This document shows, piece after piece, positions 52,809 through 59,873 of a stretch of 64,000 nt of DNA. Source of the DNA: SVTX01 sp045602385 (lineage in GTDB: Bacteria > Bacillota > Clostridia > Oscillospirales > CAG-272); the NCBI GenBank assembly GCA_045602385.1, contig JAZSBL010000045.1:1-64000 (forward strand), read 5' to 3'. Within the stretch, counting starts at the first letter, position 1, and every line of letters begins with the position of its first letter. The notes under the pieces are model-generated. The model saw nothing but the letters and a program-made list of their open reading frames with translations. It did not search any database and had not been told where the DNA came from. The translations under genes and the position numbers were made by a program.

Positions 52809-52864
52809 GAACCCCGGTAATGACGGAGTCAGAGTCCGTTGCCTTACCGCTTGGCGATGCCCCA
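52789..52864 (-). tRNA. tRNA-Gln (anticodon CTG)
   Basis: 76 nt with encoded CCA. Starts TGGGGCATCGCC; anticodon stem ACGGA/TCCGT encloses CTCTGAC, giving CTG (Gln). T-arm GGGGTTCGAATCCC and acceptor end GTGCCCCA, discriminator G, then CCA (52789-52791). Own promoter at 52883-52911. Confidence 0.95.
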
Positions 52865-52882
52865 ATATTTTCAACGCTCCAT

Positions 52883-52911
52883 ATTATAGCAGAAAAAAAC
52901 AGTGTTGTCAA
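52883..52911 (-). promoter_or_regulatory. Promoter of tRNA-Gln
   Basis: Minus-strand TTGACA (52906-52911), 17-bp spacer, TATAAT (52883-52888). Confidence 0.8.
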
Positions 52912-52972
52912 TACCTATTTTCAACTTTTTTGAAAAAAATATACACTTTTCAGAAAAAAAGAGATTTTTCGC

Positions 52973-53001
52973 TTTACAAGAGATTTGTTTTGTGGTAAAA
53001 T
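52973..53001 (+). promoter_or_regulatory. Promoter of tRNA-Arg
   Basis: TTTACA (52973-52978), 17-bp spacer, TAAAAT (52996-53001). It is divergent from the tRNA-Gln promoter. Confidence 0.75.
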
Positions 53002-53022
53002 ACTCATTACAAGTGAATAGAT

Positions 53023-53099
53023 CTACCCGTGGCACAGCTGGATAGCGCGTCAGACTCCGACTCTGAAGGTCAACGGTTCGAATCCGTTCGGGTAGGCCA
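53023..53099 (+). tRNA. tRNA-Arg (anticodon CCG)
   Basis: 77 nt. Acceptor CTACCCG/CGGGTAG, discriminator G and encoded CCA (53097-53099). Anticodon stem TCAGA/TCTGA encloses CTCCGAC giving CCG, decoding CGG. T-arm ACGGTTCGAATCCGT. Confidence 0.95.
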
Positions 53100-53249
53100 A
53101 ACAAACAGGCAGGGGCTTGTCCCCTGCCTGTTTGTTTGCTTATCCCCGAATGGTAGGTCGAATTTTGCGTGAACGCGCCATTAAGAGAAGCAAAATCTTC
53201 AAAAAAAACAGCGTTTGCGGCTGTGACGCTGGCGGCACAGCATAGTTCA
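53080..53249. repeat. tRNA-Arg tail repeat, unit 1
   Basis: 170-bp unit from the T-loop GAATCC through the tRNA 3' end, a terminator hairpin (AACAGGCAGGGG/CCCCTGCCTGTT, about 53105-53134), then ~110 bp ending GCATAGTTCA. Repeated immediately downstream. Confidence 0.85.
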
Positions 53250-53426
53250 GAATCCGTTCGGGTAGGCCAAACAAACAGGCAGGGGCTTGTCCCCTGCCTG
53301 TTTGTTTGCTTATCCCCGTATGGTAGGCCGAATTTTGCGCGAACGCGCCATTAGGAGAAGCAAAATCTTCAAAAAAACAGCGTTTGCGGCTGTGACGCTG
53401 GCGGCACAGCATAGTTCAGAATCCGT
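53250..53426. repeat. tRNA-Arg tail repeat, unit 2 plus truncated tail
   Basis: Second copy of 169 bp, again starting with the last 20 bases of the tRNA; differs from unit 1 by a few substitutions and a one-base deletion in an A-run. It is followed by a third, truncated tail GAATCCGT (53419-53426). No integrase or gene lies inside. Beyond it, 53427-53462 holds nothing obvious. Confidence 0.85.
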
Positions 53427-53462
53427 ACTATCATTTTTAGTGTGAAATTTTAAAAAAACCCC

Positions 53463-53491
53463 TTTACATTTTGTCACATTGGTGCTATAAT
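53463..53491 (+). promoter_or_regulatory. Promoter of the second EamA transporter
   Basis: TTTACA (53463-53468), 17-bp spacer, TATAAT (53486-53491). It closely resembles the promoter of the SLOG gene and those of the array cassettes. Confidence 0.75.
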
Positions 53492-53520
53492 AAGTTGAAT
53501 CTGACCGATCGGAGAAAAAA

Positions 53521-54393
53521 ATGAAGAAAAACTATATATACGCCGGTGTGGCGATACTCGGCTGGTCGACCGTCGCCACGGTGGTAAAGCTTTTGCTCGG
53601 CACACTCAATAGCTTTCAAGTGCTGTTTTTAAGCTCGCTTTTTGCATCACTGTTTTTGCTTGTGGTTAACGTTGTGACAGGAAATATCAAAAAGCTTAAG
53701 GACTACAAGCCGGCCGACTATTTGAAGACCGTGCTTATCTGCCTCCCGGGCGCGTTTGTGTACTACGTACTTTATTATACGGGAACGTCGTATATGCCTG
53801 CGTCGCAAGCGTTTATTGTCAATTACCTCTGGCCTATAATGAGCGTTGTGTTCGCCTGCATCATACTCAAGGAAAAGCTTACCGTCAAAAAGGTTATTGC
53901 CATTTTGCTCTCCTTTGTGGGAGTGGTAATCGTGGTCGGTGGGGATCTCCTCGCGTTTGAGCAGAGCACGCTTATCGGCGCGGCGTTTTGCGCGGCGGGC
54001 GCCGTTTCCTACGGACTTTTTACCGCACTTAATCAGAAAAGCCCGTACGATGCCAGAATATCCATGATGATAGGCTTTTTTAGCACGTTCATTATGACGG
54101 GAATCATTAACGTCGCAACCGATAATCTCCCTATATTGTCCGTGCCCCAGCTTCTCGGTATCGGATGGAACGGGATCGTATCTATCGGCCTTTCAACCAC
54201 GCTCTGGCAGTTTGCCCTCAAGACCAATGACACGGCAAAGATCTCCAATCTTGCATATATCACTCCGTTCCTTTCGTTGGTCTGGACAAGCATTATTCTG
54301 CACGAGGAGATAAGCCCCTGGTCGCTCGTCGGACTTGCGGTGATCGTTGCGGGAATCCTCATTCAGTTAAACCCCAAAAAAGCAAGCAAATAA
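53521..54393 (+). CDS. EamA-family (DMT superfamily) transporter
   Basis: 290 residues with ten membrane helices in two EamA repeats (WSTVATVVKLLLGTLNSFQV; MPASQAFIVNYLWPIMSVVF in the first half, LAYITPFLSLVWTSIILHEEI in the second). This pattern resembles the aromatic amino-acid exporter YddG group. RBS CGGAG precedes the ATG; followed by a strong terminator. Confidence 0.88.
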   Translation: MKKNYIYAGVAILGWSTVATVVKLLLGTLNSFQVLFLSSLFASLFLLVVNVVTGNIKKLKDYKPADYLKTVLICLPGAFVYYVLYYTGTSYMPASQAFIVNYLWPIMSVVFACIILKEKLTVKKVIAILLSFVGVVIVVGGDLLAFEQSTLIGAAFCAAGAVSYGLFTALNQKSPYDARISMMIGFFSTFIMTGIINVATDNLPILSVPQLLGIGWNGIVSIGLSTTLWQFALKTNDTAKISNLAYITPFLSLVWTSIILHEEISPWSLVGLAVIVAGILIQLNPKKASK

Positions 54394-54403
54394 CAGACGT
54401 CCA

Positions 54404-54437
54404 AGCCCCGCTCCGCACATGCGAGCGGGGCTGCTTT
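54404..54437 (+). terminator. Terminator of the EamA gene
   Basis: AGCCCCGCTC (54404-54413) pairs with GAGCGGGGCT (54423-54432); GCTTTTTG follows. Confidence 0.9.
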
Positions 54438-54489
54438 TTGTCCTCATACTACTCAAAACATAATATTTATTATAAATCTATTGCAAAAT

Positions 54490-54517
54490 TTGACAATATA
54501 TGATAGAATGATATTAT
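54490..54517 (+). promoter_or_regulatory. Promoter of the nuclease cluster
   Basis: TTGACA (54490-54495), 16-bp spacer, TATTAT (54512-54517). The -10 overlaps an in-frame ATG at 54516, ruling that out as start and supporting the ATG at 54561. Confidence 0.65.
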
Positions 54518-54560
54518 GGAATCTATGCGAAATTTCAGAGAAACGGGTGGATGTGCTAAA

Positions 54561-56894
54561 ATGCTTGAAAACAAAAGAAAAAAACTGATATCATATATTC
54601 TCGTCCTCGCCATGGCCATATCTGCCTTGGCTACCGTGTCCGTGCCTGCAAGCGCTGCCGATATTCCGGTTGCGGAAGCCGCGTACACACAACTTAAAAC
54701 CGGATATGACTCCGCGGACGACGTGCAGTATAAAACCGAAACCGTTGGCGGCAAGACCTACACGCTCAACTGGGGTGCGCAGGGCGAGCTTTGCATATTT
54801 CTCTCAGAAAGAACGGAGCAGTTTTACGTTGGTGATTACGCATACGCCGCACTATCGCAGCTTGGTGGCGGAACAAGCGACGACGACGCGGAACCCAGTG
54901 ATCTTTACGCGGCGCTGCACACGCTTATGGAATCGAATCATGAAAATGTTCCGACATACACTGACAATCAGAGCTTATACAAATATACGGACTGTCAGAT
55001 TAGTGACATTTCCACTATTTTCTTGTTTTACACGGGCAAAGTATACAGTAGTGAGTGGAACGGCAGAACCTGGAATCAGGAGCATATCTGGCCTAACAGC
55101 AAGTGCATAACAGCTGCTCCGCAAAAAGAAAATGACAGTGCTGACATTGTTATGCTTCGCCCTGCGGCGCAGACTGAAAACTCATCAAGAAACAATACCG
55201 CCTACGGTGAAGGAGAGGGATACTTTACACCAATAGACAGTCTTAAGGGCGACTGTGCGAGAGTTATTCTTTATTACGCTACCCGCTGGGGTAAGATGGA
55301 TAGCTTGGTGGACGGCGCGGATGGAGTTATCTCAAGCATAGACCTGTTGCTTGACTGGATGGAGCTTGACCCGGTTGACACCTTCGAAATGGGCAGAAAC
55401 GATGCGGTTGAATCTATCACGGGCACACGCAACGTGTTTGTAGATTATCCGGAGCTTGCATGGAAGATGTTCAGTCGAGAGATGCCCGCCGATGCACAGA
55501 CACCGCAAAAGAATAACGGCGAGATTACATACATGGAAAGGGAAGAGTCGGACACAAGCTCCGCAAAGCCCACCATCTCGAACGGCAAATATACTTACAC
55601 TTTTGCAAATTATCCTGCCGGCATGTACATAGGCGCGAATGAAACGCACATACTTGATGAAAACCTCACACTCTACACCGACAAGGCGTATTTTACCACT
55701 GAGCTTAAATTGTACAATTCGAGCATAGCAAACTCAAAAGCGGTGTTTGAGGCCAAGGATTATATTTATTCGGTATCAATTAATGCAAAGGATACCCAAG
55801 ACATGCTAAACGTTTTTGGCTCAAATGACAATGAGAATTGGAAGCACCTTGAAACGTTGAGCATAAAGAAATCGCAAGCCGATTATAGTCTGGCTGTGCC
55901 TAAAGGCGGTTACAAATTCCTCAAGCTTGAAAGCGCCGGAGGAATAATACAACTGTCGTCCGTCACCTTCGAATACGGCGAGAAAATTGAGGGTGCCCTT
56001 GACAACAACGGCGGAACCGGTAATACAAATCTCCCCGTGGTCAAGCTTGCAACCTTTAATCTGGGTGCGAATGGTGCCGCATCTCATTCTGACGGCTCAT
56101 CAAACAAGGCCAACTATGCAGAAACCGTGGGTGAATACACCTTGAGCGTGTTGAACGGAGTGAAAATGTCCACCGGCTCAAGAGATGAAAAGGGCAACTC
56201 TTGTTTGAAGTTTGGTATCACCTCAACGGTTGGTTCTTGCGAATTTACGGTTCCAAGCGAGATTTCCAAGGTGGTAATATATGCCGCAAAATACAAGGAT
56301 AAGACGTCTGTGCTGGCGATAAACGGCACGGAGTACCAGCTGACTAAAAACTCCAATGACGGAGAGTATGAAGCGATAACCGTCGATACATCCACAAATA
56401 AAGAGGTCAAGCTTTCTACTACCTCGAGTGGATATAGATGCATGATCAATACTATCGAGTTCTGGGGAGCGGACCTGTCGGCTATCCCGGAGGAAACAAC
56501 AGAAGCTCCCACGGAAGCTCCAACGGAGGCTCCCACGGAGGCTCCAACGGAGGCTCCGACAGAAGCTCCCACGGAAGCTCCGACGGAGGCTCCAACAGAA
56601 GCTCCCACGGAGGCTCCGACAGAAGCTCCCACGGAAGCTCCAACAGAAGCTCCAACGGAGGCTCCAACAGAAGCCCCAACGGAAGAAATAATGAGTGAGA
56701 CCGAAGAAATAATTACCGTTGAAGAAACGACTGCCGTTAGCGAAAACGGCAGTGTGGAAACAAGCGAAGTTGAAGCCGCGGAAATTCCGGCATCAAGCGG
56801 ATGCGGATCGTCTTTAGGCGGTGGCTTTGCCGTGATTATATCGATATCCCTTGCCGCAACAGTTGTCGGCAGAAAGAAGAATAAAGGGAAGTAA
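54561..56894 (+). CDS. Secreted endonuclease I-type nuclease 1, surface-anchored
   Basis: About 777 residues. Signal peptide ends at ASA (about 32). The endonuclease I/HNH head covers about residues 40-330 with the catalytic segment NQEHIWPNS (about 173-181), then SSRNNTAYG and LDWMELDPVDTFEMGRND. Two beta-rich modules follow (YTYTFANYPAGMYIG and LATFNLGANGAASHSDG). A 15-unit EAPT linker (56502-56681) and a Gly-Cys-Gly-Ser + hydrophobic + RKKNKGK tail end the protein. It should cut extracellular DNA or RNA. It is the first of three paralogues in one direction; 24 bp precede the next. Confidence 0.85.
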   Translation: MLENKRKKLISYILVLAMAISALATVSVPASAADIPVAEAAYTQLKTGYDSADDVQYKTETVGGKTYTLNWGAQGELCIFLSERTEQFYVGDYAYAALSQLGGGTSDDDAEPSDLYAALHTLMESNHENVPTYTDNQSLYKYTDCQISDISTIFLFYTGKVYSSEWNGRTWNQEHIWPNSKCITAAPQKENDSADIVMLRPAAQTENSSRNNTAYGEGEGYFTPIDSLKGDCARVILYYATRWGKMDSLVDGADGVISSIDLLLDWMELDPVDTFEMGRNDAVESITGTRNVFVDYPELAWKMFSREMPADAQTPQKNNGEITYMEREESDTSSAKPTISNGKYTYTFANYPAGMYIGANETHILDENLTLYTDKAYFTTELKLYNSSIANSKAVFEAKDYIYSVSINAKDTQDMLNVFGSNDNENWKHLETLSIKKSQADYSLAVPKGGYKFLKLESAGGIIQLSSVTFEYGEKIEGALDNNGGTGNTNLPVVKLATFNLGANGAASHSDGSSNKANYAETVGEYTLSVLNGVKMSTGSRDEKGNSCLKFGITSTVGSCEFTVPSEISKVVIYAAKYKDKTSVLAINGTEYQLTKNSNDGEYEAITVDTSTNKEVKLSTTSSGYRCMINTIEFWGADLSAIPEETTEAPTEAPTEAPTEAPTEAPTEAPTEAPTEAPTEAPTEAPTEAPTEAPTEAPTEAPTEAPTEEIMSETEEIITVEETTAVSENGSVETSEVEAAEIPASSGCGSSLGGGFAVIISISLAATVVGRKKNKGK
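56502..56681 (+). repeat. 15 tandem 12-bp units encoding Glu-Ala-Pro-Thr
   Basis: GAAGCTCCCACG-type unit repeated exactly 15 times with third-position variation. It encodes a flexible extracellular stalk; slippage could change its length. Confidence 0.95.
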
Positions 56895-56918
56895 ACTAAA
56901 TAGGTTTACGAAATTAAT

Positions 56919-59825
56919 ATGATTAAGAACAATTTTAGGAAGAGCATATCGATTCTGCTGGCGATTGCAATGATATGCTCGGTATTTGTGACGATAACTA
57001 TACCCACGCAGGGTGCAGGATCCACACAGCCGACGCAATATTCATCGCAGTACAATTCAGGTCAAAGAGGAGTAATATGCACCACTCTTGACGGAACGAG
57101 CGCATCAAGCTATTATACGGGATCCTACGTGTACGACCAATTGTCGGGAAAGTCGAAGGATGCGATACAATCGTCTCTTTCTACCCTTATGAGAAGTACG
57201 CACACCTATATCAGCTCTTATGACGATTGCCACAATCTGGCTGACAGAACCGACTGTCAGAATGAAGACGGAAGCGTATCGCTTATATACACCTCGTACA
57301 GCGCGACTATGAGCCAATGGAACGGTTGGAACAGAGAGCATGTTTGGCCAAAGAGCCTGGCGGGAGACACCACTACTGGCGGCGGAGCGGATCTTCATCA
57401 TATACGCCCCGCGGATGCCGTTGTAAACAGCACACGTAATAACAATAAATACGGCAACGTAGCAAGCGGAGCTAAAGCGGTATACGGTAGTAACCCTGCT
57501 TCGGGATGTCTTGGCGGCTACTATGCCGACGGATATTTTGAGCCTCTTGACAATGTTAAGGGAGATGTGGCTCGAATTTGTCTTTACGTTTACGTAAGAT
57601 GGGGTGATGATTGGGGCGCGACAAGCATAACCAAGGTGTTCCCAAGCGTTGACGTCCTGCTTGAATGGATGGAGCTTGACCCCGTTGACACCTGGGAAAT
57701 GGGAAGAAACGAGGTCGTTCAGGATATACAAGGCAACCGAAACGTGTTTATAGATTATCCCGAGTATGCATGGTTGATATTCGGCGAGGAGGTTCCCGAT
57801 GATTACGTTACTCCTTCAAACGGCAAGGGCAACTCGGAGGGAGGCTCAAGCACGTCCAAGCCGACCGAGCCCGCAACCACAGAGGGCAAAACCGAGGTGA
57901 AGACCGAGGCGGTAAGTGATCCCACTCCCGATACCCCCGTTAATTCCGGGAACGTGCTTGCAACCTTTGAGCTTGGAGAAAACGGAAGCGCATCACATGC
58001 CGACGGCTCGGAGAAGACAAGCTACAGCGAAACAAAGAACGGCTATACGCTTAACATTACCGGCGGAAGTAAAATGTACACCGGCGCCAGAGATGCGAAG
58101 GGTAATTCCTGCATTAAGCTTGGAACGGGCAGCGCGGTCGGATCTTTTACGTTTAAAGTACCAAACGATGTTGTAGGTGTGGTTATCCATGCCGCGAAGT
58201 ATAAGGCGAATGCATCGGTATTAACAATAAACGGAACAAATCATACACTCACAAAAAGCTCCGATAACGGAGAATACAACGAGATAACGATTGATACGTC
58301 TACCACCAAAACGGTTTCGGTTTCAACGACGTCGGGTGGCAAGAGATGCATGATCAATACTATTAAATTCCTTGGCGCAAAAGTTGAGGACACAGAGGAG
58401 CAGACAACAAAAGTCACAACCGAAGCTACAACAGAGGCACCCACCGAAAAGCCCACGGATACTACGGCAGAGGTAAAGACCGAGAATATAACAGAGCCAA
58501 CGACTGAAGCGCCGGGAGAAACCGTGGAGTCGGGATACAATCTTGTTACAAGTGTGTCCGAGCTTAAGGCGGGCGATAAGATAATTATCGTTGCAGTGGG
58601 CAATGATTTTGCTTTAAGTACAACACAAAACAATAATAATCGCGGACAGGTGGCCATCACCAAGAGCGGCAATCTGGCAGAAATCAACGATTCCGTACAG
58701 ATAATTACGCTTGAGGTCGGCGATGGAGGCACGTTTGCTTTTAACGTTGGAAACGGATATCTTTACGCTGCTTCAAGCGGAAGTAACTATTTGAAAACAC
58801 AGAGCACAAATAACGCTAACGGACTCTGGAAAATAGAAATAAGCTCAGAGGGTGTTGCTACAATAAAGGCACAGGGCAGTAATAGCCGAAACGAGCTTAA
58901 ATATAATTCGACCAGTAGCTTGTTTTCCTGTTACGGATCGGGAAACACTCAAAAGGCAGTAGCGATATATAAGCTCTATGAGAAGCCTGCGTCCGAGCCC
59001 GAGCCCGAATCCCCCAAGATCACCGATTATAGCGTAACGCTGGGCGGCGGCACTACGATCAATGTCAAGTGTACGGTGTCTGCGGAGTGGCTTGCGGCCA
59101 ATCCCGATGCAACCCTTTCGTTTAGAAACGAGTTTGGCACAACACCACTTGAGGTAAAGGTAGGAGAGCATGCATATAGCGTGACCCTTACGCCCAAGGA
59201 AATAGAAAAAGAGCTGTATTTTGTTGTTTCGGATGGAACGAATGAAACCTTGACAAGAGTAAGCTATTCCATTTACGCAGAGGCGGCGAATAAGATTGAA
59301 GGCTACGAAGACCTTAAAAATCTGCTTGACGCCATAGATAATTACACAAGCGCGGCAAACAGGCCTACCGATGTGACAGGCTACGCTTCGGAATCCTTCA
59401 ATGGCGTAGATGATTGGAAACCCGAAGTAACAGGAAATATACTCACCGATATCAAAGTGAATCTCGGTCAGCAGATAACTGCAAAGGTTACAGTCGATAC
59501 TGCAAGAAACTACGCCGGCTATAAGGTCACCGTTAAGCTTGGGGAGGTTGAACTTGTAAAGGATGCAGACTTTATCTCCTATATTACGTCAAACGGAGAG
59601 CTTGTGGTAAAGGGACTTGCTCCCACGCACCTTGATGACGAGTTGACCGTAACGGTTTACAATGAGGGCGTAGCGGTGTCCTCGGCATCATTTAAGCTCA
59701 ACTCTTACTTGAAGTACATTTACACACAGAGCTCAACTACCGATTATTACAAAAACATGGCTGCCGTAACCTATCAGTACGGCGTGGCCGCCGAAGCCTA
59801 CGCCGCGGCGCAGGAGAAGAATTAA
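56919..59825 (+). CDS. Secreted endonuclease I-type nuclease 2
   Basis: 968 residues. Signal peptide (SILLAIAMICSVFVTITIPTQGA), nuclease head with NREHVWPKS (about 138-146), HHIRPAD and LLEWMELDPVDTWEMGRNE. Then the beta-module seen in nuclease 1 (LATFELGENGSASHADG), a Thr/Glu linker, a module with GDKIIIVAVGNDFALSTTQN and YLYAASSGSNYLKT, and a C-terminal beta-rich region ending YAAAQEKN. Unlike its neighbours, no membrane/basic tail is present, so it is probably released or held non-covalently. The RBS is weak (AGG only), suggesting coupled translation. Confidence 0.85.
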   Translation: MIKNNFRKSISILLAIAMICSVFVTITIPTQGAGSTQPTQYSSQYNSGQRGVICTTLDGTSASSYYTGSYVYDQLSGKSKDAIQSSLSTLMRSTHTYISSYDDCHNLADRTDCQNEDGSVSLIYTSYSATMSQWNGWNREHVWPKSLAGDTTTGGGADLHHIRPADAVVNSTRNNNKYGNVASGAKAVYGSNPASGCLGGYYADGYFEPLDNVKGDVARICLYVYVRWGDDWGATSITKVFPSVDVLLEWMELDPVDTWEMGRNEVVQDIQGNRNVFIDYPEYAWLIFGEEVPDDYVTPSNGKGNSEGGSSTSKPTEPATTEGKTEVKTEAVSDPTPDTPVNSGNVLATFELGENGSASHADGSEKTSYSETKNGYTLNITGGSKMYTGARDAKGNSCIKLGTGSAVGSFTFKVPNDVVGVVIHAAKYKANASVLTINGTNHTLTKSSDNGEYNEITIDTSTTKTVSVSTTSGGKRCMINTIKFLGAKVEDTEEQTTKVTTEATTEAPTEKPTDTTAEVKTENITEPTTEAPGETVESGYNLVTSVSELKAGDKIIIVAVGNDFALSTTQNNNNRGQVAITKSGNLAEINDSVQIITLEVGDGGTFAFNVGNGYLYAASSGSNYLKTQSTNNANGLWKIEISSEGVATIKAQGSNSRNELKYNSTSSLFSCYGSGNTQKAVAIYKLYEKPASEPEPESPKITDYSVTLGGGTTINVKCTVSAEWLAANPDATLSFRNEFGTTPLEVKVGEHAYSVTLTPKEIEKELYFVVSDGTNETLTRVSYSIYAEAANKIEGYEDLKNLLDAIDNYTSAANRPTDVTGYASESFNGVDDWKPEVTGNILTDIKVNLGQQITAKVTVDTARNYAGYKVTVKLGEVELVKDADFISYITSNGELVVKGLAPTHLDDELTVTVYNEGVAVSSASFKLNSYLKYIYTQSSTTDYYKNMAAVTYQYGVAAEAYAAAQEKN

Positions 59826-59873
59826 CCTCGTAAAACAAAATAATAAATAGACACAATGTCTACGGAGGGAAAC

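Noticed and set aside
52521..53412. Several apparent small proteins in the tRNA-array region, some ending in GAQGFEPR or starting near GLPERI
   Set aside because: These frames translate tRNA T-arms, terminator hairpins and repeat bodies. The recurring peptides arise from antisense of tRNA ends and are common false genes; no ribosome sites.
53080..53426. Integrated prophage or full integrative element at tRNA-Arg
   Set aside because: The units are only 170 bp with no integrase, replication or structural genes; at most they are non-autonomous remnants.
56114..56679. Long antisense frames over the EAPT repeat (Gly-Ala-Ser-Val and Leu-Pro-rich)
   Set aside because: A 12-bp repeat is open in all frames by construction; composition is a mirror of the stalk and lacks start signals.
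56502..56681. Possible CRISPR array in the tandem repeat of nuclease 1
   Set aside because: Units are 12 bp, contiguous, in frame and translated; there are no spacers and no cas genes.
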